NCBI GenBank assembly: GCA_001799695.1
Contig: MGTY01000117.1
Coordinates: 1 to 63,012, forward strand
Direction: 5' to 3'
Length of the DNA stretch: 63,012 bases
From: Elusimicrobia bacterium GWA2_69_24
GTDB taxonomy: Bacteria; Elusimicrobiota; Elusimicrobia; UBA1565
A program made the translations under genes and the position numbers. Position 1 is the stretch's first letter, and every line of letters starts with the position of its first letter. This document shows, in pieces, positions 1 through 8,500 of this stretch. The notes under the pieces are model-generated. The model searched no databases, had not been told where the DNA came from, and saw only the letters and a list, made by a program, of their open reading frames with translations.

Positions 1-108
1 GACGGGGAGGTCCCGCCCGATCAGGAGAGCGAGTACACCAACCTCGCCGAGAAGATGGAGGCCCGGCTCCTGGGCGCGGCTTTGAAGCTGGACGCCAAGG
101 CCGCCTGA
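1..108 (+). CDS. 3' end of Hsp90-like protein A (partial, enters from the left)
   Basis: Only the last 35 codons are in the window, ending at TGA 106-108. The residues (EYTNLAEKMEARLLGAALK and flanks) are nearly identical to the end of the truncated copy at 2431-3011, so this is probably the 3' end of the intact first member of the A-B-C paralogue cluster. Its TGA overlaps the ATG of the next gene (108-110), which indicates translational coupling. The function is inferred only from neighbours B and C: a divergent Hsp90/GHKL-type protein. Most of the gene lies outside the window. Confidence 0.6.
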   Translation, partial: DGEVPPDQESEYTNLAEKMEARLLGAALKLDAKAA

Positions 109-297
109 TGCCCGACGGCGAGCTGGTCGAAGACGGCGCCTTCCGGGTCGACCGGGGGCGCGCCCTGGACAAGCTCATGCGCTTCCAGCTCCCGGACGCG
201 CGCATGTACCCGCTGTCCTGGGTGCAGGCGGCCGTGGCCGCGGGCGCGCGGCGCATCCTCGTGCGCACCCAGCTCAGCGGCTTCGAGATGACCTTTG
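1..297 (+). repeat. Left copy of a ~300-bp direct repeat (A/B junction)
   Basis: Positions 1-297 match 2901-3205 almost base for base, with small differences around the A stop/B start. The match ends abruptly after the codons for FEMTFD. From there the left copy continues into unrelated, AT-richer DNA while the right copy continues through an intact B gene. Confidence 0.85.
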
Positions 298-380
298 ACC
301 GACTTGCGGCGCAAATCGGCCAAAGGTTTGGGGAGCCCCCCTCAGACGGTGCGGAGGATGCCAAGCGCTCCCGCTCTTAG
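108..380 (+). pseudogene. 5' stub of Hsp90-like gene B, truncated
   Basis: The first 63 codons reproduce the N-terminus of the intact B gene at 3015 (FRVDRGRALDKLMRFQLPD block). At about base 298 the reading frame passes into foreign DNA and ends after about 27 unrelated residues at 378-380. The whole middle and C-terminal parts of B (830 aa when intact) are missing, so this copy should be non-functional. It is one half of the split duplication described at 2901-3205. Its tail overlaps the 3' end of the convergent ankyrin gene by 4 bases. Confidence 0.75.
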
Positions 381-1024
381 GATGAGGGCGTCGATTTCTT
401 TTTTAGAAGCTCCAGACTCTTCTTGAGCCCCTGCGCATACGCTGAGTTCGAATCCCGAACCTGTGCGAACTTGTTCCTAGCAGCATCAAGAAGTGAGCTA
501 TCGGGAACCAAACCGAATCCCAATAGTAAGCAGAGTTTTTCCAGATCGTCGAGGACGATGCTAACTAGGGATTGTCCCCGGCTGAACTCTGGCATGGAAT
601 GGGGCGGGAAGGTTAGGTCGAATCGCGCGCCTATTCTCAGCAGGGCTTCAAATTCCGCTGGTGTTCCCTCCAGCGCTGCGCGCATAAGCGGTGTCCAGCC
701 ATAGTGATTGCATGCCTCCGTATCAGCCCCATTGTCTTTAAGTAAGCAAGCGACCTTGTAGGGTAGTTCGCCATAGCATGTGGGGCCGTTCAAATCGACG
801 TTGGCATGCAGCGGGGTGTAGCCTTCCTTTGTCTTGAAGTTGACATCAGCGCCAGCCTTCACCAGATACTCAATAATCTCGAATTTTCGCTCCATATTGC
901 CGATAGCAGTCATGAGGGGTGAAAAACCAATCCTATTTGTTGCTGACAATGTAGTCCGATCTCTTTCAACAATCTCGCGGACATCCAGCAGGCTCCCATT
1001 TTCGATTGCTTGAAAAACATCCAT
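377..1024 (-). CDS. Ankyrin-repeat protein
   Basis: 215 aa. The N-terminal two thirds contain about four ankyrin repeats: FSPLMTAIGN around residue 34, YLVKAGADVN and GYTPLH around 54-72, LKDNGADTEACNHYGWTPLM around 95-115, then a weaker repeat. The last 80 residues are helical and unrepetitive. There is no signal peptide, so it is probably cytoplasmic and mediates protein binding; no enzymatic motif is visible. The gene lies in an AT-richer cassette between the two copies of the A/B repeat, so it looks acquired. Small ankyrin proteins of this kind are sometimes immunity partners of secreted proteins, but nothing here proves that. The start is ATG at 1024. Confidence 0.75.
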   Translation of the reverse strand: MDVFQAIENGSLLDVREIVERDRTTLSATNRIGFSPLMTAIGNMERKFEIIEYLVKAGADVNFKTKEGYTPLHANVDLNGPTCYGELPYKVACLLKDNGADTEACNHYGWTPLMRAALEGTPAEFEALLRIGARFDLTFPPHSMPEFSRGQSLVSIVLDDLEKLCLLLGFGLVPDSSLLDAARNKFAQVRDSNSAYAQGLKKSLELLKKKSTPSS

Positions 1025-1171
1025 GGCGGTAGGTCCTCCCAGCTATCGGATGGCTCTATATTTTAGGCGAGGTTCGCTCATGTAGGCAAGATGCAATTTC
1101 TTGAGTGCAATTTCTTGAGACATGGGAATCGCTGCGCGGAAAGCGTTATCTCACCAGCTCGTCTTTCATTG

Positions 1172-1200
1172 TTGACTATAATAATAAGAAAGCATAGCAT
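1172..1200 (+). promoter_or_regulatory. Putative sigma-70 promoter of the secreted 378-aa protein
   Basis: TTGACT (1172-1177), a 17-base spacer and TAGCAT (1195-1200) lie 36 bases before the ATG at 1237. The surrounding DNA is AT-rich. The assignment is by motif only. Confidence 0.4.
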
Positions 1201-1236
1201 TACCCTAAATTGAAATTTAGACGACTGGAGGGAGAC

Positions 1237-2373
1237 ATGATTCGACCTTCGAAATCCCGTGCTTTTGCGATCGTTCTTCTTCCCCTTATCGTAACAGGGT
1301 CGCTGGCTTCGGCGGGGTCCAGCGAAATGGATTTCGATCGGGGAATAGATGTGCCTCGTGTTCTTGAGATGATTAAGAAAGAAGCGGCGAAGGAGGGCGC
1401 CGCGGCACCGAATATCCCCAAATGCCAAACCGCATCGTGGTCATTGGTCCCCATGCAAAAGGCAAGGGCGGCGGTGGACCCCCGCGAAGCATCCTTGACC
1501 ATGCGATCCGGAACATCACGCCATAATATCCTTTTGAATTATCTGTCCAATCACCAGAACCATCGCAACATGGAAGTTCTTCTGGTGGACCCCGCGATGG
1601 ATGACCTTGATGTCACTCTCATCGCAACCCTGAGGGCCAAGGGAGCTGGGCTTACGCAAGAACGTGAGGGGATGTTGCCTGAAGCGAAAAGGCTGGATGC
1701 CAATGATACCGCTCTGGATAAAGAAAAGAAGGCGCTTAATGAGAAGAAGGCCGAATTGGATGTCAGGGATGCGGAAATCGAGCGCCAAGTACGCGTACAT
1801 GAGGCGCGGTGCCTTCCCACGCATCCTCCAGAAGATCATCAGTGGTGCGTGGAGAATGCTGCCCGGTTGAATAAGATCATCGCCATCTACAATGAGGATG
1901 TGAAAACGCACAACGTCGATGTGGACGAGTGGGAACGCAAAGTCAACGTTCATGTTCCCGAATGGAATAATTTTGTCGCGTTGATCCGTGCCTGGGAGGC
2001 CAAGATCCAGGAGCTCATCGAGCAAATCAATAAAGCACTTTCGAATCCCCGCACATGTTCTGATTTGCGATACAAAGAACTTAAAGACCGCATCAGGAAT
2101 GAATGCAAAGTCCCTCCTATCAGTGCCTGTGCCAGTGGTGATGATTGCGATACTTTGCGGGCCAAGAAAGCTCGCTTCTTGGCATGTGCTGCGGCGAGAG
2201 ACGCAATGAATCAGGAATGTTTTGGCGGTGGGGATAATGGCCATCAAGACCAGGCTAATCAGATGCGAAATGGCGCTAACAACTGCCAGCCATTCATCGA
2301 CATGATCTGTGGTGTCGGCATCGGATCATTTCGGTTGGATAGGCTCGGCAATTTCGACCCCGATAGCCAGTAG
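1237..2373 (+). CDS. Secreted Cys-containing coiled-coil protein of unknown function
   Basis: 378 aa from ATG 1237, chosen because GGAGGGAG precedes it by 6 bases and the signal peptide starts here. A TTG 27 bases upstream lacks both. Residues 1-25 form a signal peptide (hydrophobic AIVLLPLIVTGSLASA). Residues about 130-270 are rich in E, K, Q and A and look coiled-coil. The C-terminal part has about ten cysteines in a pattern suggesting disulfides. I recognise no family. It is the second gene of the AT-richer cassette (GC well below its neighbours), consistent with horizontal acquisition with the ankyrin gene. It ends 57 bases before the remnant of gene A resumes. Confidence 0.65.
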   Translation: MIRPSKSRAFAIVLLPLIVTGSLASAGSSEMDFDRGIDVPRVLEMIKKEAAKEGAAAPNIPKCQTASWSLVPMQKARAAVDPREASLTMRSGTSRHNILLNYLSNHQNHRNMEVLLVDPAMDDLDVTLIATLRAKGAGLTQEREGMLPEAKRLDANDTALDKEKKALNEKKAELDVRDAEIERQVRVHEARCLPTHPPEDHQWCVENAARLNKIIAIYNEDVKTHNVDVDEWERKVNVHVPEWNNFVALIRAWEAKIQELIEQINKALSNPRTCSDLRYKELKDRIRNECKVPPISACASGDDCDTLRAKKARFLACAAARDAMNQECFGGGDNGHQDQANQMRNGANNCQPFIDMICGVGIGSFRLDRLGNFDPDSQ

Positions 2374-2430
2374 CTGACGCAACACTTGCTGTCCGCGGAG
2401 GCTCTTTGCGTTTTTCGGGGACCAAATCCA

Positions 2431-3011
2431 GCCATCGTCTCGGAGCTGCCGGAGCGCCTGCGCACCGAGTTCGGGGACCTGTCCGGGAACGCCGCCCTGA
2501 CCGCCGCCGCGCCGACCCCCTAAGCGGCGCGTCCCTTACGCAGGAGTTCATCCAGCCCGAGGTCGCCAAGGACGCGGCTCTGCCCGCGCCCTTCAAGGCC
2601 TTTCTCGACACCCTGCGCTGGATGGACGCCCAATCCGGGGCCAAGTACCGGGGCATCGCGGCCGCCGACCTGGCCTACGCCGGCTCCTCGGTCGGGTCCC
2701 GGGTCTTCGTCATCCAGAAGGAGCCCGGACTCCTCTCCCCGGCGCGGGAGCAGCCGGTGTCCTCGCTGTTGTGGTTCCGGCGCCCCAAGCGCTGGGCCCT
2801 CCTCCACGCGGGGCACCCCGCGGTGGAGAAGTTCGTCCGCCTGCACTCCGGGCGGCCCGGCCTGGCGGCGTTCCTGTGCCTGAAGATGATGCACCTCCAC
2901 GACGGGGAGGTCCCGCCCGATCAGGAGAGCGAGTACACCAACCTCGCCGAGAAGATGGAGGCCCGGCTCCTGGGCGCGGCTTTGAAGCTGGACGCGAAGG
3001 CCGCACGCTGA
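2431..3011 (+). pseudogene. 3' remnant of Hsp90-like gene A, 5'-truncated and frameshifted
   Basis: The last ~165 codons (from about 2520) are open and end with the same residues as the partial gene at 1-108. Upstream, from about 2431, the frame encodes PAIVSELPERLRTEFGDLSG and meets TAA at 2519-2521. The two segments join smoothly if one C is added to the run of five C at 2515-2519, so this copy carries a one-base deletion (or a sequencing error in a homopolymer). No start codon or 5' part is present. The C-terminal HPAVEKFVRL stretch resembles the HPLV and HPMV stretches near the ends of B and C, supporting paralogy. Confidence 0.6.
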
Positions 3012-3205
3012 GCCATGGCCGAAGACGAGCTGGTTTCGGACGGCGCCTTCCGGGTCGACCGGGGGCGCGCCCTGGACAAGCTCATGCGCTTCCAGCTCCC
3101 GGACGCGCGCATGTACCCGCTGTCCTGGGTGCAAGCGGCCGTGGCCGCGGGCGCGCGGCGCATCCTCGTGCGCACCCAGCTCAGCGGCTTCGAGATGACC
3201 TTCGA
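2901..3205 (+). repeat. Right copy of the ~300-bp A/B junction repeat
   Basis: Matches 1-297 closely. Here the A side is truncated at its 5' end and the B side is intact, the reverse of the left copy. Confidence 0.85.
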
Positions 3206-5507
3206 CGGCCTCCCCTGGCTGCCCGACGAGTTCCGCGACCCCTACCAGCACCTCTTCGAGGAGGACCCCGACGGGCGCCGCACGCGCATGCGGGAGCTTG
3301 CGGTGGGGCTCCTGACCGTCCTGCGCCTGCGGCCGGACCATGTCTCCGTGATGTTCACCGCCAACGGGAGCGAATTCGTCCTGCAGGTGGAGAGCCTCCT
3401 TAGCGAGCGCCTGGAGCACTACATCGGTCCGCCCCTGGAGGAGCAGCGCCGGATGTTCGGCCCGGGCGCGCAGATGAACATCTTCGTCTCGCTGACCGGG
3501 TCCCACGACCAGGAGCTCGCCTTCCTGGAGGAGTACTGCCGGCACTGCCCGGTCAAGATCAGCGTCGGAACCCGGCCCCTGCGCGCGAAGGAGCGCGAAC
3601 TGCCCCCTTTCCTCAGCCGCGCCTTTACCCGCGGCGGCGTCTCCGGCGAGCTGGAGGTCCCGCCGGGAGCCCCCGAGACCTCGACCATCGAGTTGGTGAC
3701 CCGCGGGGTGCGCATGGCGGTGGAGCGGCCCCGCCTGCCCGGTCTGCAGGTGACCGGCTTCGTGCGCGACGACGGCCTGCGCAAGAGCCTCTCCCAGACC
3801 GGGATCGTCCACGACGACCGCTATCAGCGCGCGCTGGACGCCGTCAGCGACGCCTCGGCCCAGCTGCTCGACGAGGCCGCCGGACTCGCCTTGAGCGCCG
3901 CGCCGGACGTGGGCGTCGGGCTCTCCCAGCGCAATTTCCGCTGCTGGATGCCCTGGGTCAAGCCCACTATGCGCGAGCAGCTGGGGATGTTCCTTTACCC
4001 GGGGCTTAGTCCCAAACCCATCCAGGAGGACAAGCAGGGCTTCGCGATGTTCCGCATGTCCGTCTTCGTGGCCGCCCTGCGCGCCTCAACCCTCCAGCAC
4101 CGCATCGAGATGCTCAAGGACGCTCCGGGCATCCCCGAGCGGCTCTGGGACGCCCCCGTGCTCTTCGAATCGGACGGAAAGGCCCTCACCCTGCGCGTCC
4201 TGGAGCGCCAGCGGCGCTGGCTCGGCCACGTCCCCTATTCCCGGGACAAGGTCCCCTCCTTCGCCGCGGGGCGGGTCACCGCGGCGTGGATCGTGCGGGA
4301 CGCGGACCTCGAGTTCCTGGAAGCCTTCTTCCCGTCGCAGGTGCTGGAGCTCGACGTGGGCGCGCGCGTGCCGACGGTCCGCTCCCGCCCCGTCCTGGAC
4401 GCCGACAACCTGCTGGCCCGGGCGTCCTTCGCCGAGGGGCAGGCCAGCGGGGAGGCGGCGCTGTCCTTGTCCCCGCATCCCGCGAGCAGTCAGATCCGCT
4501 GGCTTTCCAACGGGACTCCGCTGGGGGTCTCGGTCTGGCCCCTGGACGGGCTGCGGCTGGAGGCGGTCGTGGAGAACCCCGCGCTCTCCGAGGCACCGGA
4601 GCCGGCGGCGCTGGCGAGCGGCGCCTTCGCCTCGTCCGTGGCCTCCCATTGCCTCGGGGCCATCATGAGCGCGGTGCCCGCGCTCTACCGCGACCTGGGA
4701 CTCCTTTACCGCGCGGAGGAGGAGACGCCCCGGCAGGCCGTCATCCGGGAGCATCTCCTGGATCTGTTCTGCCGGAGCTGGGACCCGGCCCGGAAGGACT
4801 GCGGCGACCATCCCTGGCTCGCCGAAGCGGCTCTGCTGCGCGACGCGCGGGGGAAGGCGGTGTCTCTCAAGGACCTCCGGGCCGCTCACGACGCCGGGAC
4901 CAAGCTGGTCCTGGATTGGTCCCCGCATCCCCGGCGCCAGCGCGGCGTCTTCTCCGTCTGCTCGGCGCGCCTGCGCGGGCTGCTGAGCGCGTCCGGCCTC
5001 ATCGAGGCGATGCTGGAGGACAAGGCTCCACCGGCGGCCGAAGCCCCGGTCCGGCGGCCGGTGAGGAGCGCGCCGATGCCGTCCGCCCCCGCGACCCCCG
5101 CCGCGCCCGAGCGCGCGCCCGCCGCGCCGTTCGAGGAGTTGGCGGGCGCGGGCCCGGAGCGCCTGGAGGGCGGGCTCCGGGCCTGGTTCTCCGAGCTGAG
5201 CGCCCGGGGCGCGTGCCCCCTCCCCGTCAACGTCATCGCGGCCCTGCGCGTGGGCGCGAAGGAAGGGGGGAAGCTGCTCTGGAGCGGGGCCAAAGGGACG
5301 CCCGGCTTCGTGCTCAACGCGGAGCATCCGCTGGTCCGCGGACTCGTCGCGGGGCCGGCGCTCCGGGACACGTTGCCCTACGCGGCCTCGGTCTGCTTCT
5401 CCGGCTTCAACCGGCTGTTCAAGGACATCAGCGACGCCGAGGACGAGCAGTTCATCCTCGGCCTGCTCGACCTGGCGCTGGAGCGGACCGCGGGGGATCA
5501 TGGCTGA
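3015..5507 (+). CDS. Divergent Hsp90/GHKL-like protein B
   Basis: 830 aa. The N-terminal block (residues 10-62, FRVDRGRALDKLMRFQLPD through FEMTFDG) is shared with protein C and has the layout of a GHKL N-box helix followed by a G1-like loop, though the canonical Asn and DxGxG residues are not conserved. A second shared block, SQTGIVHDDRYQ at about 260-275, sits where an Hsp90 middle domain would begin. An Ala/Pro-rich linker at about 670-705 precedes a C-terminal domain ending near HPLVRGLV. No signal peptide or membrane segment is seen. The function is inferred: a chaperone-like ATPase paralogue that may have lost ATP binding. Its stop overlaps the start of gene C by 8 bases, so the two are co-translated. 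Confidence 0.5.
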   Translation: MAEDELVSDGAFRVDRGRALDKLMRFQLPDARMYPLSWVQAAVAAGARRILVRTQLSGFEMTFDGLPWLPDEFRDPYQHLFEEDPDGRRTRMRELAVGLLTVLRLRPDHVSVMFTANGSEFVLQVESLLSERLEHYIGPPLEEQRRMFGPGAQMNIFVSLTGSHDQELAFLEEYCRHCPVKISVGTRPLRAKERELPPFLSRAFTRGGVSGELEVPPGAPETSTIELVTRGVRMAVERPRLPGLQVTGFVRDDGLRKSLSQTGIVHDDRYQRALDAVSDASAQLLDEAAGLALSAAPDVGVGLSQRNFRCWMPWVKPTMREQLGMFLYPGLSPKPIQEDKQGFAMFRMSVFVAALRASTLQHRIEMLKDAPGIPERLWDAPVLFESDGKALTLRVLERQRRWLGHVPYSRDKVPSFAAGRVTAAWIVRDADLEFLEAFFPSQVLELDVGARVPTVRSRPVLDADNLLARASFAEGQASGEAALSLSPHPASSQIRWLSNGTPLGVSVWPLDGLRLEAVVENPALSEAPEPAALASGAFASSVASHCLGAIMSAVPALYRDLGLLYRAEEETPRQAVIREHLLDLFCRSWDPARKDCGDHPWLAEAALLRDARGKAVSLKDLRAAHDAGTKLVLDWSPHPRRQRGVFSVCSARLRGLLSASGLIEAMLEDKAPPAAEAPVRRPVRSAPMPSAPATPAAPERAPAAPFEELAGAGPERLEGGLRAWFSELSARGACPLPVNVIAALRVGAKEGGKLLWSGAKGTPGFVLNAEHPLVRGLVAGPALRDTLPYAASVCFSGFNRLFKDISDAEDEQFILGLLDLALERTAGDHG

Positions 5508-8500
5508 AGCAGAAGCCGTTCTCGTGGACGCGGGGGCGTTCCGCATCGACCGCAAGCGCACGCTGGACAAGCTCATGCGCTACCAGCTCCCGGACCCGGC
5601 GATGTACGTACTCCTCCTGGTGCGCTGCGCGGTGGCCGGCGGCGCCTCGCGGGTCGCTTTCCAGCGGCTGGAGGCCGCTTCCGGCGGGGTCGAGGTCCGG
5701 TTCGACGGGGCCCCCTTCACCGCCGCCGAGCTGGAATATCCCTACGCCGCGTTGTTCAAAGGGGCCCGGAAGGAGGGCCGGCGCGGGCGGGAACTCGCGC
5801 TCGCGCTTCTCTCTTTGCTCCGTCTCGAGCCCAGGCGCGTCTCCCTGCTCTCGGGCGCCAAGGGGGAGCGCGTCCTGCTGCAGCTCGAATCCCTGGAGTC
5901 CGAGTCCGTCGGTCCCGCCGAGGACAGCGGCACGCTGACGGTGCTCCGGGTCCTGCCCCGCATGGGAGGCAAGCCCCTGTGGGGTGCGCATAGCGCCGAA
6001 CTCCTGCGGGATCACTGCCGGCTGAGCCCCATCCCCATCGTAGTGGAAGGAAAGGCGGTCCCGCGCGGGCTCCCGCCCGAGCGGCGCATCTGCCCCTACC
6101 CGGTGGACGAGGACGGGGTCCGCGGCTGGATCGACTTGCCCTACGGGCTATGGGGCCGCAGCGACGTATCCACGGCCTGGTACGGCGTGGCGGCCGGGGC
6201 CATCCAGGAATCCCTATCGACCGTGCAGGTGGTCGGCGAGCTCAACGACGACCGCTTCCAGCCCAACGCCTCCCAGACCCTGGTCGTGCGCAACGCGGAG
6301 TACCGCAAGGTCATGGCTCTGCTGTCCCGCAGCGCGGACGGGCTGCTGCGCGGCGCCGTCGACGTCCAGAACCAGAGGATCGATTCGGTATGCGGCTACC
6401 TCGACGTCGCCCCGCTCCGCCAGTATTGGTCCCGCCAGCTGGCGCTCGCGGCGGGCAAGCGCGAAACCGGCTGGCTGTCGCGGTTGGCGCGATTCTTAGG
6501 AGAGCTATCGATTCCTCCGGAGTGGGCCGACAACGTCTCGGCCCTGGAGCTCGACATCCGCCGGACGCTCTGGCTGCGCGGCGCGGCCTGCCGCCTGCTG
6601 ACCTCCCCGCAGAAGGACCGCAAGGATGAGCTGCGCCAGGCCCTGTGGGCGGCGCGGCTCCTGGTGTCGGCGGACCTCAAATCCCTCAGCCTCGCGGACC
6701 TGCTCCGGCAGAAGGAGGTGATGGGCTACGTCCCCTTCTCCACGGAGCCGTTCCCCGGGCTGGAGATGAGCTTCTGCTCCGTGTGGCGGATCCATCCGGG
6801 AGAGCTGGATTTCGCGGCCGCCCTGCTGGGCCGCGAGCTGGTCGACGTCACCCCGCTCCTGGAGAAGGCGGCCCGGGACGGGAGCCTGGGACCCGTGCCG
6901 GCGCACCGGACCCCCGTCCTCGAGCAGATCGGGATCACCGACCTGGCCCTACGCGTGCCGTTCTCCGAGGACGACTTTTCCGGAGAGATCGGGCTGCGCT
7001 TCTCCCGGGGCGGGGCCAACATCCATCTCTTCCAGCGCGGACTGCCCGTCTCCTACACCGCGGCTCCGCAGCCGCTGCGCTTCACCGCTGTCGTCACCGG
7101 GACCGGGGACCTTGCCGCGGCCGCCGCGGTCGTTATGAAGGCGGCGCCCGCGCTCTACGAGCGGGCCGCCGAGGTGTTTAGCCCCCTGGCCCGGTCGAAC
7201 GAGAGCCGGGCCCTGCGTCCGCATCTCATCGATTTCCTGGAATGGTCGACCGCCGGGACGAAGGGGGAACTCCCGGTGGACCGGCGCTGGGTCGCCAAGG
7301 CGCTCCTGTGGCCCGAGCGTACGGAGGGCGGGTCCTGGAGCCATGAGAAGATGCGCGAGGCGCTCGACGACGGCGAGCAGCTGTTCTTCGCCAAGAAGCC
7401 GGAAGCGGGGTTCGCCATCTCCCGGGTCTTCGAGGACTCGCGATTCAGCGCGGAGTTCCTGGGGCGGCTGTTCCCGGACTGCGTCGCCGCCGCCTTCCCC
7501 GGGAAGGAGGATTGCTGGATGGTCCACCGGAAGGGTCCGGGGGACTGCGCCCATGGCGCGGCCGGGGGGTGCCTGGCCGAATGGACGGTGGACGGACAGC
7601 CCGCGCATCTGGCCTTGGGCGGCGGGAAGGGAGCCTCGGAGCTGCGCCAGCCCTATGGCACGGTCTGGGTGTTCGGGACCGCCGAGCCGGTGCGCTCTCT
7701 TCCCGACGAGGCCGGGCTCGCGCTCCTGACCGCGCTGCTGCGCGAGCGCGGAACGCTCTACGACCGGCCGGACCATCCGCTCCGGCTCTGCCTGCTCCGG
7801 GCTCTGCGGTATTTCTTCGCCCCGCCATGGAAGTCCCCCGCGGCCGGCTCCCGGCTCCACCGCAGGTTTTATGAACTGGTCTGGCGGTTGCCGTTCTTCC
7901 GGCGCCCCCAGGGGACCTGGACGTTGCTGGAGCTGGAGGGATTCCTCTCCCGGGGCCAGCTGCTCACCTGCCTGAAGCCCGGCGTTTCCGGGGGGGAGAG
8001 GGACTGCGCGATCCTGGCCGACGAGGAGCTGTCGCTCATCCAAGCTCTGTGGCCTGCGCGGAAGTCCCAGCTCGAGCCGGCCTCCGCGCCGACGGTCTCC
8101 GCGGGCGCCGCGGCGCCGCCCCTCTTGGAGTGGCAGCGGGCGCCCGCTCCGCCCGCGTCCGGCGCCCCAACGGACCTCTTGGACGCCGGTTTCGGCTCGG
8201 AGATGCTCTATGAGCGCATCCTCTCCCTGGGGACCCTGCGGGCCCGGATCGGTCTGCCGGCGGAGCCGCTCCCCGGTCTTTCCGTCCGGTTGTCTCCCGG
8301 GAAAGGGCCGCGCCGATTCCTGCTGCAGCCGCGGGAGCTGAAGCTCTCGGGGAAGATGCTCCTGGACGTGTCCGGCTATGCGGGTTCGGTGCTTCAGGGC
8401 AGAGGTCTCCACCCCGATCTGGCGCGCGGGGCCCTGGTCCTCTGCTATCGCTTCCTGTCGGACCTGATCGTCGCGTGGCCCGGGTTCGATCCCGCGTCCC

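Noticed and set aside
1210-1236. TTG start for the secreted 378-aa protein
   Set aside because: The ATG at 1237 has a strong ribosome-binding site and opens the signal peptide.
5452-6015. Minus-strand frame spanning the B/C junction
   Set aside because: No start context or motifs; both plus-strand genes are continuous here.
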